From Actinomadura violacea (GTDB lineage Bacteria; Actinomycetota; Actinomycetes; Streptosporangiales; Streptosporangiaceae), in assembly GCF_017573465.1 (NCBI RefSeq), contig NZ_JAGEPF010000001.1:372001-436000 (forward strand): a DNA stretch of 64,000 nt. The letters are read 5' to 3'. The notes below the pieces were generated by a model. That model was not told where the DNA came from, ran no database searches, and saw only the letters and a list, made by a program, of their open reading frames with translations. The position numbers and the translations under genes are program-made. The first letter of the stretch is position 1; each line of letters opens with the position of its first letter. Shown piece by piece: positions 36,663-45,266 of this stretch.

Positions 36663-37777
36663 CGGGTCTCCTGCGGGGTGAGGCGGCGGCGCAGCGCCAG
36701 CGAGACGTACACCAGGCCCACCAGAACGGGGACCTCGATGAGGGGGCCGACGACTCCGGCGAGGGCCTGCCCGGAGGTGACGCCGAACGTGGCGATCGCC
36801 ACCGCGATGGCCAGCTCGAAGTTGTTGCCGGCGGCGGTGAACGCCAGCGTCGCGGTGCGGGGGTAGCCGAGACCGGCGGCGCGGCCGAGCGCGAACGCCC
36901 CGGCCCACATGAGGGCGAAGTAGACCAGCAGCGGCAGCGCGATCCGGGCGACGTCCCACGGCCGGGAGGTGATCGCGTCGCCCTGGAGGGCGAACAGGAC
37001 GACGATGGTGAACAGCAGCCCGTACAGCGCGGCCGGGCCGACGCGCGGCAGGAACCGCTCCTCGTACCAAGCCCGGCCCCGTGCGCGCTCGCCGAGACGG
37101 CGCGACAGGTACCCGGCGACCAGCGGGACGCCGAGGAAGATCAGCACGCTGCGGGCGATGTCCCATGCCGAGACGTCCAGCTCCGCCTGGTCCAGGCCGA
37201 GCCATCCGGGCAGGACGCGCAGGTAGAACCAGCCGAGCCCGGCGAACGCGATCACCTGGAAGACGGAGTTGAGCGCGACCAGGACGGCGGCGGCCTCGCG
37301 GTCCCCGCACGCCAGGTCGTTCCAGATGATCACCATCGCGATACAGCGGGCCAGTCCGACGATGATCAGCCCGGTGCGGTACTGCGGCAGGTCGGGCAGG
37401 AAGATCCACGCCAGCGCGAACATGACCGCCGGGCCGATCACCCAGTTCGCCACGAGCGACGGGATCAGCAGGCGCCGGTCTGCGGTCACGGTGCCGAGCC
37501 GGTCATAGCGGACCTTGGCCAGCACCGGGTACATCATCACCAGCAGGCCGAGCGCGATCGGCAGGGAGATCCCGTCGACCTGCACCGACTCCAACGCATC
37601 GTCCAGGCCGGGGACGGCGCGTCCGGCGAGCAGGCCGAGCGCCATGGCCGCGCCGATCCACACCGGCAAGAACCGGTCCAGCACCGACAACCGGGCCGCC
37701 ACGGCGTCCGCAGGCTGGGCGCCGGCGGGCTGCATTCCGGTGGCCGCGGCCTGGACGTCCGGTTCGGTGCCGGTCAC
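36659..37777 (-). CDS. acr3: ACR3 family arsenite efflux permease
   Basis: The 372-residue membrane protein has about ten helices and the ACR3 signatures LGLLVMMYPVLAKVRYD, GLARCIAMVIIWNDLACGD (the essential Cys in LARC) and FTAAGNNFELAIAVAIA. It exports As(III), driven by the proton gradient. GTG 37777 overlaps the upstream arsR stop (GTGA), and its own stop overlaps arsC. The arsR-acr3-arsC order is a complete coupled operon. Confidence 0.95.
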   Translation of the reverse strand: MTGTEPDVQAAATGMQPAGAQPADAVAARLSVLDRFLPVWIGAAMALGLLAGRAVPGLDDALESVQVDGISLPIALGLLVMMYPVLAKVRYDRLGTVTADRRLLIPSLVANWVIGPAVMFALAWIFLPDLPQYRTGLIIVGLARCIAMVIIWNDLACGDREAAAVLVALNSVFQVIAFAGLGWFYLRVLPGWLGLDQAELDVSAWDIARSVLIFLGVPLVAGYLSRRLGERARGRAWYEERFLPRVGPAALYGLLFTIVVLFALQGDAITSRPWDVARIALPLLVYFALMWAGAFALGRAAGLGYPRTATLAFTAAGNNFELAIAVAIATFGVTSGQALAGVVGPLIEVPVLVGLVYVSLALRRRLTPQETR

Positions 37778-38151
37778 GAAACAGCCGTGGTGACGCGCGG
37801 CCCCAGGATCGCCGACAGTCGCTCCAGGACGCCGGGGTTGAGCCAGTAGTAGACCCACGTCCCGCGCCGCTCGGAGTCGATCAACCCGGCCTGCTTGAGC
37901 ACCTTCAAGTGGTGGCTGATCGTCGGCGCCGTGAGGTCGAACGCAGCGGTCAGGTCGCACACGCACGCCTCCCCGCCCTCGTGGCAGGCGATCAACGACA
38001 GCAGGCGCAGCCGGACGGGGTCGGCGATCGCCTTGAACAACGGCGCCAGCTCGGCCGCCTCGGTCTCGCTCAACGGCTCGCAGACCAGGGGCGCGCAGCA
38101 CGCCCCCTCGGTGTCGGCGGGGTTCAAGATCGGCAACTGCTGTTTAGGCAT
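37774..38151 (-). CDS. arsR: ArsR/SmtB-type regulator of the acr3 operon
   Basis: A 125-residue repressor with an N-terminal Cys pair (EGACCAPLVCEPLS) and the DNA-binding region DLTAAFDLTAPTISHHLKVL. The motif ACVCDL on helix 3 is the classic As(III)/Sb(III)-binding site. Start ATG 38151 is chosen because the family start is near MPKQQ and the -10/-35 region lies just upstream. It is divergent from arsI across a region with three ATCTA half-sites. Confidence 0.93.
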   Translation of the reverse strand: MPKQQLPILNPADTEGACCAPLVCEPLSETEAAELAPLFKAIADPVRLRLLSLIACHEGGEACVCDLTAAFDLTAPTISHHLKVLKQAGLIDSERRGTWVYYWLNPGVLERLSAILGPRVTTAVS

Positions 38152-38222
38152 GCATCTAATTTGACATCCATCTACACACGGATGCAAACTCGGGCCACCG
38201 GCTGCTTAGACAGACATCTAAA
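38152..38222. promoter_or_regulatory. arsR/arsI divergent control region with repeated half-sites
   Basis: Three near-identical half-sites, GCATCTAAT, CCATCTACA and ACATCTAAA, occur in about 70 bp. Two TTGACA/TTAGAC-like boxes are also present. This resembles ArsR sites in other actinobacteria; the arrangement is suitable for joint control of both directions. Confidence 0.55.
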
Positions 38223-38290
38223 CAGCGTTCACCGGGGCACCTGCCGACCGCCGACCGGCCGACACCGCCCACGACACGAGGAGGAACCGC

Positions 38291-38764
38291 ATGTCCCGCG
38301 TCCAGCTCGCTTTGCGCGTGTCCGACCTGGAAGGCTCGATCGCCTTCTACTCCAAGCTGTTCGGCACCGAGCCGGCCAAACTCCGGCCGGGCTACGCGAA
38401 CTTCGCGATCACCGAGCCGCCGCTCAAGCTCGTCCTGATCGAGGGCGAGGGCGGCGAGCCGACCCGCATGGACCACCTCGGCGTCGAGGTCGAGGACTCC
38501 GACCTCGTCACCGACGCCACCAAGCGCCTCGCCGACGCCGGGCTGGCCACCCTGGAGGAGAACGACACCTCCTGCTGCTACGCCCTGCAGGACAAGGTCT
38601 GGGTCCACGGCCCCGGCGGCGAACCCTGGGAGGTCTACGTAGTCAAGGGTGACGCAGACACCCTCGCCAAGGCCGAAGACTCCGTGTGCTGCGCCACAGG
38701 TGAGCAGACCACCGGCGTCCCCGACGCGAACGAGAAGGCCGCCACCGGCTCCGCCTGCTGCTGA
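38291..38764 (+). CDS. arsI: ArsI/CadI family vicinal-oxygen-chelate protein (C-As lyase)
   Basis: A 157-residue VOC-fold protein with metal ligands in MDHLGVEVED and GEPWEVYVVKG. The vicinal Cys pair NDTSCCYALQDKVWV is the hallmark of ArsI, which cleaves the C-As bond of trivalent methylarsenicals. A second Cys-rich tail ends GSACC. GAGGAG precedes the ATG. It would complement ArsM by removing methyl groups, or act on herbicide-type organoarsenicals. Confidence 0.9.
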   Translation: MSRVQLALRVSDLEGSIAFYSKLFGTEPAKLRPGYANFAITEPPLKLVLIEGEGGEPTRMDHLGVEVEDSDLVTDATKRLADAGLATLEENDTSCCYALQDKVWVHGPGGEPWEVYVVKGDADTLAKAEDSVCCATGEQTTGVPDANEKAATGSACC

Positions 38765-38770
38765 GCCCGT

Positions 38771-40009
38771 TCACCCGGCCCGTGTGACGCCTGCGAGGTC
38801 GGTGATGAGGTCCGGCAGGACCTGTTCCTCTTCCACGCGGACGCCGCGCTCGGCCATGGCCGGCGCCAGCGCGGGGTCCCAGGGGGTGGGGGAGGGGCGC
38901 CCCGCCAGCGGAGTGCCCGACGCCGCCTCGCGGTACGCGGTCGCGTCGTAGCGCCAGGGGCGCCAGCCGACGCGGTCGCGGACGGCCGCGGCGATCGCCA
39001 CGCCGCCCCAGTCGAAGTCGCCGTGGTAGGCGAACTCGGCGCCGCCCCCGGCGAGGAGTTCCAGCAGGCGCCACACCGCGGCCGACGGGCGCCCGTTGCC
39101 GCAGACCAGAGGCGGGCACGCCGGACCGAGGGCGTCGGACGCGGCGGTGAGAACGATGGGGTTCTCGCAGACGCGGACCAGGCCGGCGCGCATCGGTGCG
39201 GTGTGGCGGCGCAACTGGCGCAACGTGAGCGACACCGGTTCGCCGCGCATGGCCGCGAGCATCCGGCCGGTCGCGGTGCCCGCGTCGCCCGGCAGGCCCA
39301 CGCACAGCACGGTGGAGGACAGCTCGTCCAGGTGCACCCCGACGGCGGCCCATGCCTCGCGGCGGGACCCGGCGCCGCCGTCGGCACGGAACGGCAGGCC
39401 CGCGATGGCGCGCGCGCAGGAGAGGGCCAGCGTGGCGAGGGGCCGGCCGTCGTCCAAGGCGTGCGCGTTCCCGCACGTCTCGGCGGCGAACCGGCCCAGC
39501 GGGATGCCGCCGGCGGGGAGCGCGCGCGCCACCGCGGCGAGGTGCCGCAGCATGCCGGCGGCCTCCCCGGGGCCGGACGCGAGGCGGCGGACGAGGCCGG
39601 AGGAGTCCAGCCGCCCGCGCCACTCGGCCATCTCGGGGCGGGCGGCGACCGCCTCGTCCAGCGGGGCGAACGCCGCGTTCCAGGCAGCGGCCGCCTCCGC
39701 CTGCTCGCGGGCCAGATCGCGGACCGGACCGTCCAGGACCTCCACGGCACCGGCCAGCCCGCCGGCGCAGGCGCCGCTCGCCCGCAGCACCCGATCGACC
39801 TCGGTGAGGGACACCGACAGCGATGTGCCGGTGCCGGCGCGGCGCCCCAGCAGCAGCTCGGCCGCGCGCCGCTGGCCGGGCGCGGCCCCGGCCAGGGTCA
39901 CGGTCCCGGTCAGCGGGCGGCCGCGTTCCAGCCGCCGCCGGACGCGCCGCACCAGCCAGGCCGTGTCCGGGCCGCCGAGCAGCCGCCGCAGGCGGTCGGT
40001 GTCCGTCAT
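38771..40009 (-). CDS. jetD: Wadjet JetD (TIGR02679 / DUF2399)
   Basis: A 412-residue protein whose C-terminal part has the Toprim-like signature YHGDFDWGGVAIA (about 310-340), with an acidic DxD. The N-terminus is helical, opening LRRLLGGPDTAWLVRRVRRR. In Wadjet, JetD is the nuclease that cuts plasmid DNA after loop extrusion by JetABC. It overlaps the upstream jetC stop by ATGA. It is the last gene of the four-gene operon. I place the cassette as type II/III rather than type I from its TIGR02677-02680 composition. Confidence 0.9.
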   Translation of the reverse strand: MTDTDRLRRLLGGPDTAWLVRRVRRRLERGRPLTGTVTLAGAAPGQRRAAELLLGRRAGTGTSLSVSLTEVDRVLRASGACAGGLAGAVEVLDGPVRDLAREQAEAAAAWNAAFAPLDEAVAARPEMAEWRGRLDSSGLVRRLASGPGEAAGMLRHLAAVARALPAGGIPLGRFAAETCGNAHALDDGRPLATLALSCARAIAGLPFRADGGAGSRREAWAAVGVHLDELSSTVLCVGLPGDAGTATGRMLAAMRGEPVSLTLRQLRRHTAPMRAGLVRVCENPIVLTAASDALGPACPPLVCGNGRPSAAVWRLLELLAGGGAEFAYHGDFDWGGVAIAAAVRDRVGWRPWRYDATAYREAASGTPLAGRPSPTPWDPALAPAMAERGVRVEEEQVLPDLITDLAGVTRAG

Positions 40010-43000
40010 CCGAACAGGCCGCCCTGCCCGGCCGCCGGTTCGGGCTCCGCGACGTCGGCGCGGGTGCGCTCCCGGCCGTCCCACCGCCACGGCGTCACAA
40101 GCACGGCGTCGATGCCGTCCCGCCGCGACAGCTGGCAGATCGACAGGCCGGGCACCTGCGGGTAGCAGCCCCATTCGCGCTCGCTGGTCATCACCACGTC
40201 CATGTCGAAGGTGGCGAGCAGGCCGAGGCACTTGGCGCGCGAGTCGTCGTCGACGCCCGCGAACGCCTCGTCCAGCGCGACGAGCCGCGGCGCGTGCGGG
40301 TTGCCGGCGGACTTGTAGTGCGCGGACGCGGCGGCGAACAGCGGCACGGACGCGGCGAGCACCCGCTCGCCGCCGGACGCCGGGCCGGTCGCCGGACGCC
40401 ACTGCCCGTCCTGGAGCCGCTGGATCGCGAACGCGTGCCAGGACCGGTAGTCGAGCGCGCGGGTGAGCTGCTCGGTCCAGCCGGACGCCGGGTCATCGGC
40501 GTGCTCGCGGGCGATCTGCTCCTGCAGGAACCGGCCGACGGCGGCGCGGTCGTCGGCGGACCAGGCGTCGATGGTCTGCCGCAGCCGGTCGCGGACGCGG
40601 TCCAGCCCGTCCGGGGCGTCCTTCGCGGGCCTCCAGACGAGCCGCAGCCGCATCCCGGTGGACGTCGGGCGGGAGGTGAGCTCGGCGTTCATCTCCCGGA
40701 CCTCGCCCTCGGCCGCCGCGATGAGCTCCTGGAGCGTGCCGGCGACCTCGTTCAGCAGATGGTTCTCCAGGATCTCCCGCTCGCGGGCCGACAGCAGCCG
40801 CGCCCGGTGCCCCGTCTCGGCCGCCAGCGCCTCCGCCAGGCCGGGGACGTCCCGGGAGCGGCCCTGGAACAGCACGTCCACGACCATGATCCCCTCGCTC
40901 AGGGTCAGGCCGACCGAGTGGCCGTGCCGCGACATCGCGTCCGACAGCAGCTTGTGCTCCTCCGCCACCTTCTTCTGCACCCGGTCCCACGGGCCGTCGC
41001 CGTCGTCGACCGCTTCGAGACCGGCGTTGACGGAGCGGGCCAGCAGCACGGCCGGGCTGGCCGCCCACTCCTGCGCCGGGTCGGGGACGTCCAGGCCGGG
41101 CACGGCGACGGGCAGCAGCCCGGTGGCGGCGAACGCCCGGAACTCCGCGACGGCCCTGTCGCGCGCCCCGGACGCCTCGGTGATCTGCTCCCGGAGCGCC
41201 TCGCGCGCACCCTCCGCCTTGCCGCGTTCCTCCAGCGCCGACCGCTCCCGCCCGGCGGCCCGCGCTTCGGCGGCGTCCCGTCCGGCCAGCGCCGCCCTGA
41301 CCTCCTCCAGCCGCCGGAACAGCTCGTCGACGGCGGCGCCCGCCGTCTCGACCAGCGCCCGGTGCCGCTCCGCCGCGGCATCGGCCTGCCCGCGCGCCTC
41401 CGCCGCCCGCTCCGCCGCCTCGCCCAGCCGGTCCTCGGCGAGCGCGAGCTCGCCCGCGGCCTCCCGGGCCGCCTCCCGGGCCGACAGCAGGGCCTGCGCG
41501 GCCGGCCACAGCCCGGCCAGCGCCAGCCGGTACCCGGTGACCGCCTCGCGCACCCGCGCCAGTTCCGGCCCGCCGTCCGGCAGGCCGACGTCCGCGGCGA
41601 ACTCCGCGGCCCGCTCCGCCGCGTCCGCGACCTCGTCGCGGCGCCGTGCCGCGGCGTCCTGCGCGCGCGTGTGGTCGCCGTCCAGCTCCCGCCGCCTGCG
41701 GTGCTCCCCGGCGAGCCGGACATGGGCCTCGCGCAGCGCGGTGTCGCGGGGCACGGACCGGTGCTCGGCGGCCAGCGTCTCCCGCCGCGCGGCCAGCTCG
41801 CCCAGCTCGGCCTCCAGCGCCGAGATCCGCGCCCGGGTCTCGGCGAGGGCGGAACGGAGCTCGGCGATCCGGGCCCGGCGGGCGGCCTCGCGGGCGCCCT
41901 CGCCGATGAAGCCGGCCGCGTCCTTGCGCCAGGAACCGGCGAGGGCGCCGTTGGCCCACCGGCCGTCGACCGCCACCCACGTCCGCGCACCCGGGCCGAG
42001 CCCCAGCCCGGCGAGGACGGCGTGCACCGCGCCGTCGCCCAGCGCGGCGGCCCGCGGGTCGGCGCGGTCGACCGCGGGACGCAGCACCAGCGCGCACGAC
42101 GGCCCCTGGACGGGCTCGCCGGCCAGCACGAACGTGTCGCCGTCGCCGTCACCGATCAGGGCGCCGTCCGGTGTCACCCACGCGTCCAGGATGCCGGACG
42201 CCTCCAGCGCGGCCTCCAGCCCGGCGCGGTGGTCGGCGGGCACGGTGGCGGCGAAGTCGACGACCTTCCACAGCGGCGCGCCGGGCCGTCCCTCGCGGGA
42301 GCCGGCGCGGGTGTGCGGGACGGGCGGGACGTCGTGGCCGCCCGACTCCAGCCGCCCGATCTCCTCCAGCCGCGACGCCTCGGTCTCGCGCTCGGCCCGC
42401 AGCCGGGCCCGCGCGTCGGCGACGCGGCCGCCGAGCGCCGCCGTGGCCTCCCGGGCGGCGTCGTCCACGGCGGTCGCGGCCGGGTTGCGGCCCTCGGCGG
42501 TCTCCGCCCATGCCGCCACCTCCGCCAGCACCGCGTCCGGGTCGTCCACCGGGATCTCGGTGAGCCGGGCCAGGTAGGCGACGTACTCGTCCAGCAGCCC
42601 GGCCGCGCCGGCCCGCGCCCGCTCCTCGGCGCCGCCGATCCGCTCGCCGGCGGCCTGGAGCTCGGCGCGCAGCCGCTCCGCCTCCGCCGTGGCGGTCTCC
42701 AGGCGGGTACGGGCCGCGGCCACCTCCGCGGCCAGCCGGTCGAGTTCGGTGAGGGCGCGTGTCCGGTCGTCGGCCAGCGCGCCGGTGGTGCGGCGCGCCC
42801 CGGCGGGGTCGGTCTCCCAGTCCCGCACGGCGCCGGCGTGGGCGGTCCCGCATCCGGCGGTCGCCGCGTACTGCGCCGAACGGTCACCGGCGGCCGCGAA
42901 GGAGGCCTCGGCCTCGTCGGCCCGCGACCGCGCCGTCCCCGCCCGCGCCTGCTTCCGCGCCACCTCGCCGGACAGGTCGTCGCGGTCGCGTTCGAGCCGC

Positions 43001-44076
43001 GCGGCGTACGCCTCCCGGCGCCGCGCGTCCTCGCCCATCTCCTCGATGCGCTTCGCGTCGCGCATCTCCGGGCTCGCCTCCAGGGCCTGCCGGCGCGCGT
43101 CCAGCCGGGTCTTCTCCGCCGCCAGCTCCGCCAGCAGCCGCCCGGCCTCGTCCAGTTCCTCCTCCGCCGCCGCGAACCGCGCGTCCGCCTCGGTGAGGTC
43201 CCGGTTCAGGTGCTCGTACCTGCTGTGCGCGAGGCGCGGCCCGGCCGCCCTGCGTTTCGCGGCGATCCGGGCATACCGGGTGTAGTGCCCGAGGAAGCCG
43301 GTGGCGGCCCGGTGCGCCTCCTCCAGGGCGCGCAGCGCGTCCCGCTCCTCGTCCAGGCCGCGGAAGGCCTCCGCGACCGTGGTGACCAGCGCCGGGCTGA
43401 GCGGCGGCAGCGCCTCCGTCAGCGCCCGGGACAGCAGCCGCTCGTCCGGCTTCTTCGACAGCTGCGGCTGGCGGAGCTGGATCAGCAGGTTGACCAGCGC
43501 CCCGTAGCGGTGCTCGCCCAGGCCGAACAGCGCCTCGTCCACCGCCCGCCGGTAGTCCGACGCCCGGTCGTAGACGAGCCCGTGCCCCTCCACGGCCTCG
43601 CGCAGCTTCTCCCGCGTCAGCGACACGCCCGTCTCCGACACCAGCGACAGGTCGACGCCGACGCGGCGGGTCGTCACGAAGAACCAGTGCCGGACGATCC
43701 CGCGGTCCTTCACCGCCTTCAGCCCGCAGCCGAGCGTCCGGTACTCCTCGGTGCCGTCCGCGTGGCGGCGGCCGAACTCCAGCCAGGTGTAGCCGAGCCG
43801 CTCCGGATGCGGATGCTTCCCGCCGAGCAGCAGGTTCCACTCCATCCGCTTCTGCCGGTCGCCGTCGGGCTCGACCCGGTGCGGGGCGAGCTCGCCGTCC
43901 AGCAGGAACGGCAGCGTCAGCGCCAGCACCTTCGACTTCCCGGTGCCGTTGTTGCCGCGCAGCAGCAGCCGCCCGTCATGGAACCGGAACTCCTCGACGT
44001 CGTAGTAGAACATGTCGACGAGCCCCGCCCGCAGCGGCTTCCAGCGTTCGGACGTCGCGGTGGGCGCCCCGCTCAT
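40006..44076 (-). CDS. jetC: Wadjet JetC (TIGR02680, SMC-like ATPase)
   Basis: A 1356-residue SMC-like protein. Its Walker A is LLLRGNNGTGKSKVLALTLP near residue 40. Very long Ala/Glu/Arg-rich coiled coils follow (about 230-1150), with a hinge-like globular insertion in the middle. The signature ASGGERVLAASVPLFAAASA and Walker B RLVALDEAFAGVDDDSR lie near residue 1280. The ATG at 44076 begins SGAPTATSERWKPLRAGL. Together with JetA and JetB it should form the plasmid-sensing condensin complex. It overlaps jetB (44073) and jetD (40009). Confidence 0.93.
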   Translation of the reverse strand: MSGAPTATSERWKPLRAGLVDMFYYDVEEFRFHDGRLLLRGNNGTGKSKVLALTLPFLLDGELAPHRVEPDGDRQKRMEWNLLLGGKHPHPERLGYTWLEFGRRHADGTEEYRTLGCGLKAVKDRGIVRHWFFVTTRRVGVDLSLVSETGVSLTREKLREAVEGHGLVYDRASDYRRAVDEALFGLGEHRYGALVNLLIQLRQPQLSKKPDERLLSRALTEALPPLSPALVTTVAEAFRGLDEERDALRALEEAHRAATGFLGHYTRYARIAAKRRAAGPRLAHSRYEHLNRDLTEADARFAAAEEELDEAGRLLAELAAEKTRLDARRQALEASPEMRDAKRIEEMGEDARRREAYAARLERDRDDLSGEVARKQARAGTARSRADEAEASFAAAGDRSAQYAATAGCGTAHAGAVRDWETDPAGARRTTGALADDRTRALTELDRLAAEVAAARTRLETATAEAERLRAELQAAGERIGGAEERARAGAAGLLDEYVAYLARLTEIPVDDPDAVLAEVAAWAETAEGRNPAATAVDDAAREATAALGGRVADARARLRAERETEASRLEEIGRLESGGHDVPPVPHTRAGSREGRPGAPLWKVVDFAATVPADHRAGLEAALEASGILDAWVTPDGALIGDGDGDTFVLAGEPVQGPSCALVLRPAVDRADPRAAALGDGAVHAVLAGLGLGPGARTWVAVDGRWANGALAGSWRKDAAGFIGEGAREAARRARIAELRSALAETRARISALEAELGELAARRETLAAEHRSVPRDTALREAHVRLAGEHRRRRELDGDHTRAQDAAARRRDEVADAAERAAEFAADVGLPDGGPELARVREAVTGYRLALAGLWPAAQALLSAREAAREAAGELALAEDRLGEAAERAAEARGQADAAAERHRALVETAGAAVDELFRRLEEVRAALAGRDAAEARAAGRERSALEERGKAEGAREALREQITEASGARDRAVAEFRAFAATGLLPVAVPGLDVPDPAQEWAASPAVLLARSVNAGLEAVDDGDGPWDRVQKKVAEEHKLLSDAMSRHGHSVGLTLSEGIMVVDVLFQGRSRDVPGLAEALAAETGHRARLLSAREREILENHLLNEVAGTLQELIAAAEGEVREMNAELTSRPTSTGMRLRLVWRPAKDAPDGLDRVRDRLRQTIDAWSADDRAAVGRFLQEQIAREHADDPASGWTEQLTRALDYRSWHAFAIQRLQDGQWRPATGPASGGERVLAASVPLFAAASAHYKSAGNPHAPRLVALDEAFAGVDDDSRAKCLGLLATFDMDVVMTSEREWGCYPQVPGLSICQLSRRDGIDAVLVTPWRWDGRERTRADVAEPEPAAGQGGLFG

Positions 44077-45266
44077 GTCGCGGTCCTCCTCGGTTCCCGG
44101 ACGGTCGGTTCCTCCACGGCGAAACGCGCGATCGCCGGACGCGCCCGGACCCGGCCAGGGGACACCTCCACCAGGCGCAGCGCCGCCAGCTTCTCCAGCG
44201 CGACGCTGAGCAGCTCCTCCGCGGCGCCCGGCTCGGTGACACCCTTGCGCCAGTACGACCTGTGCCGCACCGCCGCGTCCCCGACGAACGCGACCAGCTC
44301 GTCCCGCCCGGCGCCGTCCTGCCCGGCGCCGTCCCGCCCGGACAGGTACTCGGCGACCAGCAGCGTCACATGCCCGTCGGTCCGCTGCTCCGGCATCCGC
44401 ACGTCCGTCATCTCGTCGTCGGGGTCGACCATCGCCACGCCCTCGGCCCGCACCTCGGCGACGAGCCCCGCCGCCTCCTCGATCCGGCGGGTGATCGCGG
44501 CGCGCTGCGACACCAGGTAGGCGCGCTCCGCCTCGTCCAGGTCGTCGTAGTACACCACCGGGTCCTCCAGCAGCCTGCGGGTCAGGCCGCGCCGCAGCGC
44601 CCGGTTCCGCAGCTCGTCGGTGTCGGGGACCGGCTCGTCGGTCAGCTCCGCCAGCCGCTCCTCGAACCCCGGCGCGGTGACCGTCGACGGCCCCCGCGTC
44701 CCCGTCAGCAGCGCCGCCAGGACGACCCGGCGCACGTCGTACAGCACGTCCCCGGTCGCCGACAGGTACGACTCCTCGTCCCCCGACACCCGCCGCAGCA
44801 CGCCCCAGCCGAGCAGCAGCCGCACCACCGCCACCAGGTCCGCGCGCTCCGCCCGGCTGTCCAGCGTGAACGGGAACGCCAGACCGGGCTCGGCCGCCGC
44901 GTTCAGCACCTCCTCCGCGAGCCGGCCCAGCGTCGTCTGCGCGTCCGCCCGCTCCAGCACCGCCAGCGCCAGGCACAGCACGACGTAGCGGCGCCTTCCG
45001 AACGGCTCCCCGGCCTTCCCGCGCGCCGGATGCGTGCCGTCCTCCAGCGTCGGCGCCGTCTTGAACAGCCGCGCCGCCTCCGCGTCCACCCGCAGCCGCC
45101 AGCCGGTCTCCCTGCTCAGCCATTCGCGCAGCTCCGCCTGGTACCGGCGGACCAGCACCACGTCCTCCGGATCGGACTCGACGGTCAGCAGCGGGCGCCG
45201 CAGCAGCGCCCGCAGCGCCGCCCGCCGCCGCGGGGCGTCCTGCTCCTCGCCCACGCCGCCGCTCAT
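44073..45266 (-). CDS. jetB: Wadjet JetB (TIGR02678 / DUF2398)
   Basis: A 397-residue protein with the DUF2398 features AALRALLRRPLLTVES at the N-terminus and a winged-helix-like part with FGRRRYVVLCLALAVLERAD. The C-terminus is PAIARFAVEEPTVREP. In Wadjet this is the kite-like partner bridging JetA and JetC. Start overlaps jetA stop (45263-45266) and stop overlaps jetC start, so translation is coupled at both ends. Confidence 0.9.
   Translation of the reverse strand: MSGGVGEEQDAPRRRAALRALLRRPLLTVESDPEDVVLVRRYQAELREWLSRETGWRLRVDAEAARLFKTAPTLEDGTHPARGKAGEPFGRRRYVVLCLALAVLERADAQTTLGRLAEEVLNAAAEPGLAFPFTLDSRAERADLVAVVRLLLGWGVLRRVSGDEESYLSATGDVLYDVRRVVLAALLTGTRGPSTVTAPGFEERLAELTDEPVPDTDELRNRALRRGLTRRLLEDPVVYYDDLDEAERAYLVSQRAAITRRIEEAAGLVAEVRAEGVAMVDPDDEMTDVRMPEQRTDGHVTLLVAEYLSGRDGAGQDGAGRDELVAFVGDAAVRHRSYWRKGVTEPGAAEELLSVALEKLAALRLVEVSPGRVRARPAIARFAVEEPTVREPRRTAT

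Noticed and set aside
39823..44520. A 1565-codon plus-strand open frame
   Set aside because: It is antisense to the overlapping jetD-jetC-jetB genes, which carry clear motifs; it arises from high GC and has no start signal.
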